NCBI GenBank assembly: GCA_963734665.1
Contig: CAVTIR010000003.1
Location: forward strand, 266,856 to 330,855
Source of the DNA: Trebonia sp963734665
GTDB taxonomy: Bacteria; Actinomycetota; Actinomycetes; Streptosporangiales; Streptosporangiaceae
Reading direction: 5' to 3'
Length of the DNA stretch: 64,000 nucleotides
Shown: positions 34,088-44,300 of the stretch, piece after piece
How the letters are laid out: every line of letters starts with the position of its first letter
How positions within the stretch are numbered: the first letter of the stretch is position 1
Notes under the pieces: model-generated
What the model was told of the DNA's origin: nothing
Database searches by the model: none
What the model saw: only the letters and a program-made list of their open reading frames with translations
Made by a program: the position numbers and the translations under genes

Positions 34088-35210
34088 CAGCTGCATGCCA
34101 GTCGATGTGGTGGCCGAATAGCCATTCCGCTGGATTCCCGCGCCGTGGCCCGGACGGCGGACTCGGCGGCGCAGGATTCTCGGCACCGGCGCCGGCCCGG
34201 ACGATGCGTTCGACACGGTCGCGGCGGAGTTTCTCGAAGAGCTCGAGGGCCTCGGGGATGGTGGGCATGTCGCGGAGGCACTTGGCGAGGACGGCGGCGT
34301 CTTCGAGGGCCATGGAGGCGCCCTGGGCGGTGGAGGGGGATGCGGCGTGGGCGGCGTCGCCGATGACGGTCATCGTGTCGTTGTGCCAGGTGGGCAGGGC
34401 GGGGATGTCGTAGGCGCTGGTGACGGTGATCGGATCGCTGGTAGAGCGGATGAGCGCGGCCGCGGGTGTGCTGTCTGCCGCGAACGCGTCCGCGAGCCGG
34501 TCCCGGCAGCAGTCGGCGGGCCCGGTCAGGTCGCGGTCGGTGAGTTCGGGGCCGGGGACGCGCGCGAACCACCAGGCGCGCCCGTCAGGGCCGGCGGTGT
34601 GGCCGAGGAACGCGCGGCTGCCGTGGATCATGTCGTAGCAGCCGGCGTCAGCGGTCGCGGCGGCGTCGGCGTAGCCGCAGGCGATCATAAGGCCGGTGTA
34701 GCGGGGATCAGGGGCGGCGGGGTCGATGGCCGTGCGGACCGGGGAGCGGATGCCGTCGGCGCCGACGAGGACGTCCCCGTCGGCGTGCGAGCCGTCAGCG
34801 AAGAACACCCGGACCCCGGTACCGGTTTGGGCTGCGGCGGTGAGCCGCTTGCCGTACTCGACGGGGACACCGCGGGCGGCGGCTTCCTGGCGGAGGACCG
34901 AGGCCAGCCGGGACCTGGTGATGGTGCGCGGGCCTGGGTGGTCGCGGCCGAGGGGAATGTCGGCGACCTGGGTCCCGGCTGGGTCGAAGATCCTCATCCG
35001 GCTGGCGGGGAAGGACGCGTCGAGGACGGGACTGTGGGCACCGATGGCGTGCAGGGCGTCCTGGCCGTTGGCGGCGATTGTCACGAACGCGCCGGCGTCG
35101 GTGGCGTCTTCGGGGTGAGCCTCGTAGAGCACGGAGGCGATTCCTGCCTTGCGCAGGGCGATCGCGGTGGCGGGGCCGGCGATGCCGGCCCCTGCGATCA
35201 GGACCTTCAT
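34029..35210 (-). CDS. FAD-dependent monooxygenase
   Basis: Class A flavin monooxygenase, 393 aa: N-terminal FAD-binding GxGxxG (KVLIAGAGIAGPATAIALRK), the DG motif (DVLVGADGIRSPVR) and the GD motif (TVIGDAAHAASPSTAQGASM) are all present. Such enzymes hydroxylate aromatic or polyketide substrates with NAD(P)H and O2; the substrate here is unknown. It follows the MAB_1171c-like gene with a 23-bp gap, and the ImmA/IrrE, MAB_1171c, monooxygenase order suggests one operon now split upstream by an IS. Confidence 0.85.
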   Translation of the reverse strand: MKVLIAGAGIAGPATAIALRKAGIASVLYEAHPEDATDAGAFVTIAANGQDALHAIGAHSPVLDASFPASRMRIFDPAGTQVADIPLGRDHPGPRTITRSRLASVLRQEAAARGVPVEYGKRLTAAAQTGTGVRVFFADGSHADGDVLVGADGIRSPVRTAIDPAAPDPRYTGLMIACGYADAAATADAGCYDMIHGSRAFLGHTAGPDGRAWWFARVPGPELTDRDLTGPADCCRDRLADAFAADSTPAAALIRSTSDPITVTSAYDIPALPTWHNDTMTVIGDAAHAASPSTAQGASMALEDAAVLAKCLRDMPTIPEALELFEKLRRDRVERIVRAGAGAENPAPPSPPSGPRRGNPAEWLFGHHIDWHAAVSPPGQAPVVPADSDRENQ

Positions 35211-35233
35211 CCGGGGTGTCCTTTCTTTTGGTC

Positions 35234-36334
35234 TCAGGTGACGGGGGGTTGCCGGGATCTAGCGCCGGCGACCTGGCGCGCGAGCGCGACGAGTTCGCGG
35301 GCGTCGGCGTCCAGCCCGGCGGCGTCCGGGATGGCGAGGGGCACGGCCTCTCCGGGCGCGGCAGTCGCATGCGGGCTGTTCAGCGCCGCGAGGAGCCGGC
35401 TGCCGAGCGGCTGGCCGTCGTCCGGGTCCAGGCAGGGGCTGATGCGGACGAGCCCGTCGCGGCATTCGATCAGCCTGCGGTAGTAGCGCCGGTGCACGCC
35501 CCACGGGCTGACCGCGTCCCGCCACGCGGGGGACGGGACGCGGGCGAGCGCGTCCTGCGGGAACGCGCGGTGCAGTTCGGTCCACAGGGGAGCGAGCTGG
35601 TAGTAGACGCGGCGGTGACAAGCCCACGTCCGCGTCGCCGCCAGCCGCATGCGGGCGGACGGGTAGCAGATTCCGCCCAGGAACACGAGGATGCCGAGGA
35701 TGACGAGCCCGCTCCCGGCGGAGAGCAGCGCGGCCGGGCAGGGCAGCCGTGCCCAGTCCAGCAGCGTCACGGCCGTCAGCGGGAACATGCCAGTGATCAT
35801 CAGGGCGAGTCCGGCCGACGCGAGGCGCAGACCGCGGACGAGCGCCCCCGTGGCGTCGCGGAGGCTGCGCCATGCCCAGCGCCAGGCATCGATGAGGAAC
35901 AGGGCCAGGGGCACATCCAGGGCAAGGTACAGCACCGCGACTGCGGGCACGGACTGATCGGTCATGGTCGTGCCTCGCGGCGTGAGGGCCGCCGCGGCTG
36001 CCATGACGGCCACCGCTGCGGTGAGCGCGAACGCGCGCCGGGCCGCGCGCTGCCGCGCGGCGCCCCCCGGGAGCAGGGAGCTGAGGAAGAAGCAGTCAAG
36101 GCCGTAGGCCATGGCCAGCAGGAAGCCGTACTGGACGACCATCAGCCACGGTGTCGCGGGGGAGGCGGGCCGCAGCCGGGCCGCGATCCCGAACGGGTAC
36201 GCCACGGCGGCGCAGCCCAGGCAGGCCGCGACCCAGCGCAACGGCAGGTCACGCGGGGCACGGGCGAGGTGGGACAGCTTCCAGCCGAGCAGCCCGTACA
36301 GCAGGAGGCCCTGCAGGACGCCGGCGTCACTCAC
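35234..36334 (-). CDS. MAB_1171c-like membrane protein
   Basis: The first ~230 residues have about seven hydrophobic spans (for example LQGLLLYGLLGWKL, VPAVAVLYLALDVPLALFLI, LVILGILVFLGGICY). The C-terminal soluble part carries the family motif VHRRYYRRLIECRDGLVRIS. This matches the MAB_1171c family of putative transporters, which in actinomycetes sits beside an ImmA/IrrE metalloprotease. Its GTG start overlaps the stop of the split IrrE tail (GTGA) at 36331-36334. Confidence 0.8.
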   Translation of the reverse strand: MSDAGVLQGLLLYGLLGWKLSHLARAPRDLPLRWVAACLGCAAVAYPFGIAARLRPASPATPWLMVVQYGFLLAMAYGLDCFFLSSLLPGGAARQRAARRAFALTAAVAVMAAAAALTPRGTTMTDQSVPAVAVLYLALDVPLALFLIDAWRWAWRSLRDATGALVRGLRLASAGLALMITGMFPLTAVTLLDWARLPCPAALLSAGSGLVILGILVFLGGICYPSARMRLAATRTWACHRRVYYQLAPLWTELHRAFPQDALARVPSPAWRDAVSPWGVHRRYYRRLIECRDGLVRISPCLDPDDGQPLGSRLLAALNSPHATAAPGEAVPLAIPDAAGLDADARELVALARQVAGARSRQPPVT

Positions 36335-36411
36335 AGCCAGCCCATCCTGTCGCCGAGGCCGCTTTGCAGGCGCTGCCCGGCCCGGCTGGGCGAGAGCCGG
36401 GACGACTGGTT
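36331..36411 (-). pseudogene. 3' tail of the IS-split ImmA/IrrE gene
   Basis: In the frame that ends in a GTGA overlap with the MAB_1171c gene, this stretch reads NQSSRLSPSRAGQRLQSG then LGDRMGWL and stop. That resembles the end of actinomycete ImmA/IrrE proteins, which the upstream gene (39378-39833) lacks. The IS21-family element sits exactly between them. The frame at the junction does not join simply, so the exact insertion point or a local indel is unresolved. Confidence 0.6.
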
Positions 36412-36514
36412 AGGACGGTTTCATTTGGCCCCACCATGACGGCTTGAAGTGGCCCCGGCTGGGACTGATTCGGGGCCGGGGTGACGGCTTGAAGTGGCCC
36501 CACTTTCTGCCGGG

Positions 36515-36817
36515 TCAGAAGTCGTAGGGCCATCTGCCGTCGGCGACCGGGGACTGGGGGTCGAATCGCAGGCGGGCCTCGGCGGGGCTGGTGGCAAGTG
36601 CCCGGGCGATCTCGTCCCAGCTGTGCCCGTTGGCGCGGGCGTCGTGGACGTGCTGCGGCAGCCATCGTTCGGCCTGGTCGATGAGGCTTGCGATCAGGGC
36701 GATGGCGGCGATGTCGTCGCCGAGCCAGGTGCCGCGGCGCTCGGCGAGTGCCGCGACGGCGTCGTCGATCAGGTCGTAGGTGTCGTCGCCGCTGCGCGGC
36801 TCCGGGCTGGCGGCCAT
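36515..36817 (-). CDS. IS21-associated small protein
   Basis: A 100-aa helical protein (LIDDAVAALAERRGTWLGDD, IAAIALIASLIDQAERWLPQ, SWDEIARALATSPAEARLRF) that lies 10 bp after istB inside the IS ends. The SWDEIARAL segment looks like a helix-turn-helix. Its role in transposition is unknown; it is conserved in the position of an accessory gene. Confidence 0.6.
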   Translation of the reverse strand: MAASPEPRSGDDTYDLIDDAVAALAERRGTWLGDDIAAIALIASLIDQAERWLPQHVHDARANGHSWDEIARALATSPAEARLRFDPQSPVADGRWPYDF

Positions 36818-36827
36818 GGCTGCGGCC

Positions 36828-37604
36828 TCAGGCGTCCTGGGCTGCCCTGGTGCGGGCGAGGCGGTAGGACTCGGTGCCGGTCTCGATGATGGTGGCGTTG
36901 AAGGTGAGCCGGTCGACGATCGCGGCGCAGAGGCGGGGGTCCGTGAAGGTCCTGGTCCAGCCGCTGAACGACTCGTTGGAGGCGATGGCCACGCTTGCCT
37001 TCTCTTCCCTTTCCGTCAGTACCTGGAAGAGCAGCTCGGCGCCCCGGCGGTCGAGTTCCATGTAGCCGAGCTCGTCGATGCAGAGCAGGTCGGCGCGGCC
37101 GTAGCGGGCGATCGTCTTGGTGAGCTGCCTGTCGTCGGCGGCCTCGGCGAGCTCGTTGGCGAGCTTGGAGGCCAGGGTGTAGCGGACCCGGAACCCGGCC
37201 ATGGCCGCGGCGGTGCCCAGCGCGATGAGCAGGTGGGACTTGCCGGTGCCGGAGTCGCCGATCAGGCAGAGCGGCTCGCCCTTGCGGACCCAGTTGCAGG
37301 TGGCCAGGGTGTTGATCACGGCGGGGACGATGCCGGGGTTGGCGTCGTAGTCGAAGTCGGCCAGCCATTTCGCGCGGGGGAACCCCGCGCCGCGGACCTG
37401 CCGCTCGGCGCGGCGGCGGTCGCGGTCCTCGCACTCGGCCATGAGCAGCTCGGCGAGGAACCCGCGGTAGGTGAGCTGCTCCCGCTCGGCCTTGTCGGCG
37501 GCGGCGGCGAACTGGCCGCGGATGGTAGGCAGCCGCAGCATCCGGCAGGCGGTGTCGACCGCCGCGTCGGCGGCTTCCTCGGTGATGCCCCGTGCTCTGG
37601 TCAT
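36828..37604 (-). CDS. istB: IS21 helper ATPase IstB
   Basis: The 258-aa AAA+ protein has Walker A GDSGTGKS (116-123) and Walker B in DLLCIDELGYMELDR, both canonical for IstB, which loads target DNA for the IstA transposase and is related to DnaC. It overlaps istA by 4 bp (ATGA). All motifs look intact. Confidence 0.9.
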   Translation of the reverse strand: MTRARGITEEAADAAVDTACRMLRLPTIRGQFAAAADKAEREQLTYRGFLAELLMAECEDRDRRRAERQVRGAGFPRAKWLADFDYDANPGIVPAVINTLATCNWVRKGEPLCLIGDSGTGKSHLLIALGTAAAMAGFRVRYTLASKLANELAEAADDRQLTKTIARYGRADLLCIDELGYMELDRRGAELLFQVLTEREEKASVAIASNESFSGWTRTFTDPRLCAAIVDRLTFNATIIETGTESYRLARTRAAQDA

Positions 37605-39229
37605 GACTGGCCTTCCTGGCTGGTGCGGGGCCGCGTGAGCAGCTGGTCGTAGGCGCTGACGGTGGGCAGCGGCCGGGTATCGGCGGGCAGCGCGGCGAGC
37701 CGGCGCAGCGTCAGGCTAGTGACCTGCGGAACTTCCGGCGGCTCGCCGTCGCTCTCCGGGACGGGCCCGGCGGCGCGGGCATCGGCGGCCCGGCGGGCCT
37801 CGACCGCGACGACGTCAGCGGCGTGCGCGCCGACCGACAGCGCCGCCTCGATCCCGGTGATGACGTCGGCGGCGGCCATGTGCCGGTGCAGCAGCAGGAC
37901 CTCGACCAGCACGCGGGTCGCGGCGGGCTCCCCGTCAGCGCGCCGGGCCGCTGACCACAGCGCCTCGTGCGCGCCGGTGAACGCCCCGGCGGCGCGGGCC
38001 TGCTCCAGCGGGACCGACCCGGCCAGGGCTCCGGGCTTGCGCATCAGCGCCTCCAGGTAGTGGTCCAGGACGAGCGCCTCGCCGCCCCTGGCGGTCATCC
38101 GCTCGTGGCGGGCGGCCTCGTGCCGCCCGTCGTAGATGACCAGCTCCGAGGAGCGCAGCACGACCCTCACCTGGCGGCCGATCAGCCGGACCGGCACGGA
38201 GTAGCGGTTCATCCGCACGGTGACCTGGCTGTAGCGGTCGACGCGGGGGGTCAGCAGCAGCCCGGTCTCGAACGGCTCACCCGGCAGCGGGACCAGCAGC
38301 GGGACCTCGGCGGCGAAGTCCATGCCGATGGTGCGGATCCGCGCCCCGATGCGGCGGCCGTCCTCGGCCTCCTCGGCCGCGGCGACCCGCGCGTTCAGCT
38401 CCGCCAGGGAGTCCACTTCCGGGACCGGGACCAGGTGATTACGGCGGAAGTAGCCGACCTGGCCCTCGACGCCGCCCTTCTCGTGGGCTCCCTCGATGCC
38501 GGGCTCGCAGTAGAACGCCGCGAACCGGTAGTGCGACCGGAACGCCGTCCACCGCGGGTTCTCGATCCTCGCCCGTCCCTTCCGCAGCACCTTCGTCACG
38601 GCCGCGGTCAGGTTGTCGTACCGGATCTGCCCGGCCGGGACGCCGCCCAGCACGGTGAACGCGTGCACGTGGCCCTCCAGGAAGGCCTCCTGCCCGCAGG
38701 TCGCCGACACCAGGTGCACGGCCTTGCCGGAATAGGACATCCGGAACGCGAACAGGTAGCACTTGACCAGCACCCCGGCCAGCCGCACCCACAGTTCCCC
38801 GAAGTCGACCTCGGCCTCCATGCCCGGCGGGTGGTGCTGCGGGATGAACACCCTCGCCGGGCCGCGGCCCTCCTCGATGCGGACCTCCGGCCTTCGCCGG
38901 GCCACGTAATCGCGGACGGCCGCATACGACAAGTCCCCGGCCCCGTGCTCATCCAGCAGGCGGGCGTGGATCCGCGTTGCCGTGTGCCGCTGCTTACGGG
39001 GAGCGTCCAGGTCCGCCCGCAGCCACCCGTCGATAACCGCCTTTAACGGCTCCAGCTGGGCCGACCGCCGCTCGGGCACCTTGCGCGGGGCCGGCTCAGC
39101 CCGGGTCAGCGCCTCCCGCACCAGCCGCCGGTGCACCCCGTACTTGACCGCCAGCGCACGCACCGACAAGCCCCCGTGCCACGAATCACGCCGGATCAGC
39201 TCGAACAACTCGACCTTTGTGGCCGCCAC
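37601..39229 (-). CDS. istA: IS21 transposase IstA
   Basis: The transposase has an N-terminal helix-turn-helix (LSVRALAVKYGVHRRLVREAL), then an rve/DDE core: MEAEVDFGELWV, GQIRYDNLTAAV and AHEKGGVEGQVGYFR supply D, D and E. The C-terminal part ends PEVPQVTSLTLRRLA. I chose the GTG at 39229 (V-AATKVELFE) because TAGGGGG is just upstream; an in-frame start at 39277 lies nearer the end repeat. It appears functional. Confidence 0.9.
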   Translation of the reverse strand: MAATKVELFELIRRDSWHGGLSVRALAVKYGVHRRLVREALTRAEPAPRKVPERRSAQLEPLKAVIDGWLRADLDAPRKQRHTATRIHARLLDEHGAGDLSYAAVRDYVARRRPEVRIEEGRGPARVFIPQHHPPGMEAEVDFGELWVRLAGVLVKCYLFAFRMSYSGKAVHLVSATCGQEAFLEGHVHAFTVLGGVPAGQIRYDNLTAAVTKVLRKGRARIENPRWTAFRSHYRFAAFYCEPGIEGAHEKGGVEGQVGYFRRNHLVPVPEVDSLAELNARVAAAEEAEDGRRIGARIRTIGMDFAAEVPLLVPLPGEPFETGLLLTPRVDRYSQVTVRMNRYSVPVRLIGRQVRVVLRSSELVIYDGRHEAARHERMTARGGEALVLDHYLEALMRKPGALAGSVPLEQARAAGAFTGAHEALWSAARRADGEPAATRVLVEVLLLHRHMAAADVITGIEAALSVGAHAADVVAVEARRAADARAAGPVPESDGEPPEVPQVTSLTLRRLAALPADTRPLPTVSAYDQLLTRPRTSQEGQS

Positions 39230-39377
39230 AGAGCCCCCTAAGGCTTGCACGCACCCCGACCATCCCACGTCAAGCACCCCGGTGGGGCCACTTCAAGCCG
39301 ACACGACCATCCCGGCACCAGTCACCACCAACAGGTGGGGCCACTTCAAGCCGTCATAGTGGGGCCAATCGGAGCCG

Positions 39378-39833
39378 TCATAGCCAGGACGACAGCGGGT
39401 CCAGCACGGACGCCCACTGCAAGATGATCGTCGCCACGGTCTCGGCGTCGCGTTCCTGCGCGAGGTCGTAGGAGGTCCGGCGCAGCGCCCGGCGGACGAC
39501 ATCGGGGTCGATGTCGGGATAGATCATCTGGAGCATGTCGTCGTCCTGCTCGTCGCTGCGGTGGTCCGCGATGAGGTGGCCGAGTTCGTGCAGGATGATG
39601 TGCGCCTGATGAGGCCGACTGGTCTGCTCCTGGTAGACAATGTGGTCCGCGCGCGAAGTCGCCAGCCAGATCCCGAACGGGCCGGGGGCTGGGATCGGGT
39701 ACGCCATCAGGTAGATCGGCCGTCCGCGGTGCGCCGCCAATCGGGCGCACATCTCAGGCACGTCCAGCGGGGGCCGCATGTCAAGTTCGCGCAGCAAGTC
39801 ACGGCAGCGGCGCCGAAGATGGCGTTCCGACAC
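39378..39833 (-). CDS. ImmA/IrrE-type metalloprotease, 3' end cut by IS
   Basis: The zinc protease motif HELGH is present (IILHELGHLIADHRSDEQ), with the N-terminal MCARLAAHRGRPIYL segment and the C-terminal LRRTSYDLAQERDAETVA typical of ImmA/IrrE proteins beside MAB_1171c genes. These peptidases usually cleave a partner repressor. The IS21-family element replaces the last ~27 codons: the ORF now ends in the IS terminal repeat (stop at 39378-39380). I chose the GTG at 39833 because GGAGG is well placed; a TTG at 39875 is also in frame. The active site is complete, so it may still work, but the rest of its operon is now downstream of the IS. Confidence 0.8.
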   Translation of the reverse strand: MSERHLRRRCRDLLRELDMRPPLDVPEMCARLAAHRGRPIYLMAYPIPAPGPFGIWLATSRADHIVYQEQTSRPHQAHIILHELGHLIADHRSDEQDDDMLQMIYPDIDPDVVRRALRRTSYDLAQERDAETVATIILQWASVLDPLSSWL

Positions 39834-40040
39834 GTCCCCTGTCCCTCCGGAAGCAGAGCTGCTAGCCCGCCACAACGCTCACCTGCCCTGCCGCTGGGGA
39901 GCACACGGACAGCAGTTGGCGCCGAGGTGGCTGGCAAAGCCACCGGGATTGATCAGTCGCACTAGCCGTCAGCATGTTATTACTCTTTGCAGTCGAAGTG
40001 GCAAGCTCTTGCTGCTAACCGTGACTGGTGTTGTTGTAGG

Positions 40041-40136
40041 TTCTCATCCCACTAGCCAACGACACCCCCGCTGACCTGGGCTTATTCGACGTTTCTCATC
40101 GATCTGGCCAGCGATCCTTCTCACCGATCTGGCCAA
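40041..40136. repeat. Repeat cluster A: three GGCCA/TGAGAA units
   Basis: Three forward copies read TTCTCAT-CCCAC-TAGCCAA (40041-40059), TTCTCATCGATCTGGCCAG (40093-40111) and TTCTCACCGATCTGGCCAA (40118-40136). The last two are 25 bp apart. The first copy is preceded by TGTTGTAGG, which in reverse complement matches the GAGAACCTACA edge found at clusters B and D. The cluster lies in a 360-bp gene-free gap upstream of the ImmA/IrrE gene. Confidence 0.75.
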
Positions 40137-40191
40137 CTCCTCAAACGAGGCCCGGTGTCTTGCCCCGTCAGGCTGGGTGAAGCCTGCGGGC

Positions 40192-41133
40192 TCAGGACAG
40201 AGCGCTCGGATCGGTGAGAGCGGACACTTCTACCTCCAGCGGAGGAACCCAGGGATGCTCAGGTCCCGTTCCCGGCTCGGGCTGCACACCGTGTTCGACT
40301 ATTTCGCGGACGGCATCACGTTTCCAGACGATGCCGATATCGCTGTCCTTGTGAATGCGGCCGGAGTAGACCCCGACCAGTTCCTGAACTGGTCCGGTCG
40401 CGATGCGGCCGGTCGCATGGCGGTACGTAGTGAACTCGCTGGCGGCGAAGACAACGGGCGAACCGGACTGGCCGGGCCGGGACCGGCAGTCGATCAGGAA
40501 AGCTGGCAGCTTCCGCCATGGCAGGCTGGGGTGCCAGGCAATGGTTCCCCGTGTCCACACGCCGAGCGGGGCTCCATCGTGGATCGGGTCGAAGCCGACG
40601 GGGAAGCCGGCCACTTGGAGTTCGGTGCCGAGTTCCATCCGGGCGGCGGGAGGAACACGAGGATAGGTGAAGAGGCTGATTCCTTGCTTCTCCAGGGTGC
40701 TTCCGAGGGGCAGCGCAATGACATCCATCCGTGGCCCATGGCCAGGATGCTCCAGCCAGTTCGGCCGCCCGTCCTTGTCACCCAACTCAAGCACGACCGG
40801 CAGCCAGGTACCGAACGCTCCAGCAGCATGCATCGCTACTCGCAGCACGGAGATAGGTGGGGTATCCGGTGTCACGCGCAGTTCGTCAAGGCTGTTCTGT
40901 CCGGTTGCCACATGCCTGTTGGTAATGAGATATGGGGTTCCGTCCGCATTGCGCAGCACGAAACCTGTGGCGTTGCCTTGGACGACGCCCAGGCGGTCGA
41001 TCACCTGTACGTACAGCGAGGCAAGCATCGTCAGCTTTGCCTCACGCCGACGGCCAGGAACATCGCTAAGGCCATCGTCGGGCAGGTCATCCCCCTTCCT
41101 GCCACCTCGCAATCTCCGGAACATGCTCCTCAT
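40192..41133 (-). CDS. Trypsin-like serine protease
   Basis: The chymotrypsin-fold catalytic triad is visible: His in YLITNRHVATGQ, Asp in HGPRMDVIALPLG and Ser in DCRSRPGQSGSPVVFAAS. There is no signal peptide, so it probably acts in the cytoplasm. The ATG at 41133 (MRSMFRRLRG) was chosen over the GTG at 41166; neither has a strong ribosome site. It lies 180 bp downstream of the large REase-helical gene on the same strand, so the two may work together; trypsin-like proteases are known as effectors or activators in bacterial conflict systems. Confidence 0.8.
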   Translation of the reverse strand: MRSMFRRLRGGRKGDDLPDDGLSDVPGRRREAKLTMLASLYVQVIDRLGVVQGNATGFVLRNADGTPYLITNRHVATGQNSLDELRVTPDTPPISVLRVAMHAAGAFGTWLPVVLELGDKDGRPNWLEHPGHGPRMDVIALPLGSTLEKQGISLFTYPRVPPAARMELGTELQVAGFPVGFDPIHDGAPLGVWTRGTIAWHPSLPWRKLPAFLIDCRSRPGQSGSPVVFAASEFTTYRHATGRIATGPVQELVGVYSGRIHKDSDIGIVWKRDAVREIVEHGVQPEPGTGPEHPWVPPLEVEVSALTDPSALS

Positions 41134-41347
41134 TATGACGGGACCCACGGCCAGGGTGACGGGCACGCTGACTCGCGAGTTTCATGCCGCAACTGTCCTC
41201 CCTGCGCTCCGAGGCGGCCTGGCCTTAGCGAGATTCGAGAGCGGCAGCGTGCGCGCGGCCGTCTGCCACTCGAACTGGACGTCGAGCTGCCGGCATAGGC
41301 AGGGAAGGCGGCGCAGGATGGGGGACGCGAGCCCGCTGTCTCGGTGA

Positions 41348-44300
41348 CTAGGGCCTTCGTAAAGCGGCGAAATGGCTCGGGTGATCGGTGTCGTCATCCC
41401 AGTACCTGTAACGGGCTCTGAGCAAGGACTCGATGGTGTCGAAGTCGGGGGTCTGCTGGTTGATCTGGAGTCCCCAGAATTGCGCGACGTTGGCGGTCAC
41501 GAGATTGAGCTGCAGAGGAAGCGCCTCGCTGACCTCGGCTGGAGAGGGAGACGGGTCGTCTTGGCGTTCTTCCCTGCGCATTTCCTCGGCGGCCCTGGCC
41601 TTCCACTGCTCGTCGGGAGTCCTCACGAGCAGCCACCCGCTCTCACGCAACCGGTGGTTCATGACAACGTTTGCCAGGGCCATGAGAACGATCCACTCAG
41701 GGCGGCCCTCGCCAACCAGGCGCCGCAACTGCGCCTGGGTTGCCGACTTGGCCATGATCCGCGGCAGGGTGTGGCGGGTCACGGCGGCGCAGTGCTCATA
41801 CCGGGCGCGGATCGCCTCCAGCGCCCTCTCCTGGTTGTAGCCGGGGCCTGCAGCGGCAGGGACGCCCAGCTCAGCGGCCTCGCGGGCCGGGAAGTCGGCC
41901 GGGTCTCCGAGTGGCGCTCCCCAGGGATGCCGGACCTGCGGTTCCCCCACGTCGCCGAAGTACGCGGTTGCCGTCCGGTGGTCAGTGACGGCGGCGATCC
42001 GGTTCATCAGGCCGATTCGCCCGGCCTTGTCCAGCGCTGCTGCGAACTTGTCCCAGGGCAGCAGCGAGCTGCGGTGGAGCATGATGACAAGCGCCCCCAG
42101 CAACTGCAGGTCGGCCTCGCCAGGTGCGTCCTCGCGGGCGGTGGGCAGGATGACCTTCCAGCGCGCGCACGTGTTGTCTGGGAGTGGCTGCACGAGGTCC
42201 GCCGGTGATGCCGTCGTATCGGCTAGCTCGGCCTGGACTTCGATGACGGAGCTCAGGAGCACGGGATCGTCGGCGGCGAGTTCCGCCAGCACGATCTGGG
42301 CAGTGGCGCAGAACTCTTCCACGGCAGCGACCGTATCCGGATCGTTCCGGCAGCGGATCCGCCATTGCTGGCCCAGGCACCTGAAGGCGAAGACACGCTC
42401 CGCCGCTATGTCGGAGAACGGCGCTCCTGTCAGTTCCCGTGCGCTGTGGGCCAGGAACTCCTCCTCGCGCCACTCTCCGAACCCGCGCTCGGCGGAGAGG
42501 ACTTCACCGACTTCCCAGGCCAGGCCCGCATCTTCGATGAGGCGGTTGACTATCCCGGTGATTTCGTGACGCAGTCGGCTGGCCGCCTTGATGGCTGACG
42601 CCTCGACAATCGTTGCCGCGAGAGCCTGGTGCCTGTCCAGGTTCCACGGATCAGGGGCGAAGTTCCCGTGCAGCAAGACCGCCACCCCGGCCAGCCTCAG
42701 TGCGGAGAGCCACGCGCCGCTCAGGTAGTCGCACTCCGCGGCCTGGAACAGCGCAAGCGGCGCAAGGACGCGGGCCTTTTTATCGTCGGCCTGAAGTGCG
42801 GCGAAGCCTGCCGCCATGGCGTATTTCTTGGCTGCCTGCGGCAGGAGGAGGTCGCAGTAGATCTCGGAAATTCGGAGCATCGCAAGAATGGAGTCGCATG
42901 CCGTGTCTCCGTGCCACCACTTCACCTTGGCCTCGTGCAGTTCGCGCAGCGCCGCCAGCCTCTTGCCGCTGCGGTACAGGCCCTTGGCGCGCGTGAGGCA
43001 ACGGTCGGCCGTCGATGCCTCGCCGGCCTGGCGGCTGGTCGCGTCATCCAGCCCCGACCGCACCGCCGGGTAGAGCGGATGCTCGACGATCGCCGGTGTG
43101 ACCATGTCGAAGTACCGGGCGAGCGAGTCGACGGGAAACAGCGGCGCCTGGGGCAGGAACTCGATGACCTCCCAGAGCGACGTCATCGCGTGATCGGCGT
43201 CAGCCAGCGGCATCCAGGCGGGGAACTCGATGTCGGGCAGCTCATCCGGGGCGGCGAAACGAGTGGGCTCGGCAAGGTCCTCCCGGGGTTCCACAAGCTC
43301 TGCGGCCGCATCGAAGTCGATTTGCAGTCCCAGGTACGCGGTCGCCTCGAGCAAGCCGGCCCTGCGGCCCGGTGAGGTGACCGCATCCAGCAGCGATGCG
43401 AGGTAACCGCGGAGCGTTGCCCTCCAGGCGCTCACTTCCCCGGCGGGGATGGGGGACTCGCCGTTCCGGGCGGCGGTGTCCAGGTACTGCAGCAGGACGG
43501 CCGCGTCAAGCAGGTCGCCGGGAGCCATCAGGGAGAGCACGTCCGCGAAGAACGCGCGGGCATGCTGCTCGGCAGGCCGCAGGTCGCCGGTTCCCCGGAG
43601 TGTCGCGCGTGTGATCTCGTAGCGTGCCCGCTGTGTATCAGCTATGTCTCTGGCGGCTGAGACGGCGCCCTCCATCAGCCGCAGCCAGTCGCCGAGATCC
43701 GCGCGGGCGCTTGCCGTATCCGTGGCGTGCCTCAGCCCCTCAGCGACTTGCATTAGTTCCGCGAAGTTCCCGATGGCCCGGTCTCCCTGCGCCCAGTCAT
43801 CACTTAGGCGCGCATACCACGTAGCAACCGCTGGCTCGCCGGGCGGAGGCACCGGGGACAAGTCTGCGGGCAGGTGAAGGTAGGTCCGGGCAATCCAGAA
43901 TGTCTCGTGGTCGGCGAGCAGCCGCGCGATCGCCGGGCCGTCGAGTATCTCCAGGGTCACCTCGAACTTTGCGACGGCCCAGGCCTGCAGCTCATGGCGG
44001 ACGCTGACTTTGACCGGCTCGGTGCACAGGAAGTACACGGCCTGAACGGGCGTGCCCTCGGTGCAGATCGACGCCAGGTCGTCCTTGATCTTTCCCCTGA
44101 CGTCCTCTCGCTGGATGGTGCATGCGAAGACCACGGTGTCCGGCGAGGCCAGTCCGATGAAGCCCCGGGAGAAGCGCAGGCTGCCCGCCAGGTAGGTGCG
44201 GAACGTCTCGAAGTCCCGCCCCTGGTCGCCGCCTCCCGCAACCGGCCCGGTCGCGGGGAGGACGTTGCTCACCAGCCGCGCCCGGGCTAGCTCACGGCAC

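Larger units (their letters stand above)
36413..39380 (-). mobile_element. IS21-family insertion sequence
   Basis: A 2968-bp element with istA and istB in IS21 order (ATGA overlap) and a third small gene. Each end carries three copies of a repeat, inverted between ends: left 36413-36434, 36437-36457 and 36482-36503 (GGCTTGAAGTGGCCCC core), right 39282-39300, 39335-39356 and 39359-39380 (GGGGCCACTTCAAGCC core). Multiple terminal repeats are typical of IS21. No convincing 4-8 bp target duplication is visible. It interrupts an ImmA/IrrE gene. Confidence 0.85.

Noticed and set aside
34347..36439. Plus-strand ORFs antisense to the monooxygenase and MAB_1171c genes
   Set aside because: Their Gly/Arg/Val-rich composition and the clear families on the minus strand mark them as shadows.
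36405..39385. A 4-8 bp target duplication around the IS21-family element
   Set aside because: Only two or three bases (TA/TAG) match at the junctions, too few to claim.
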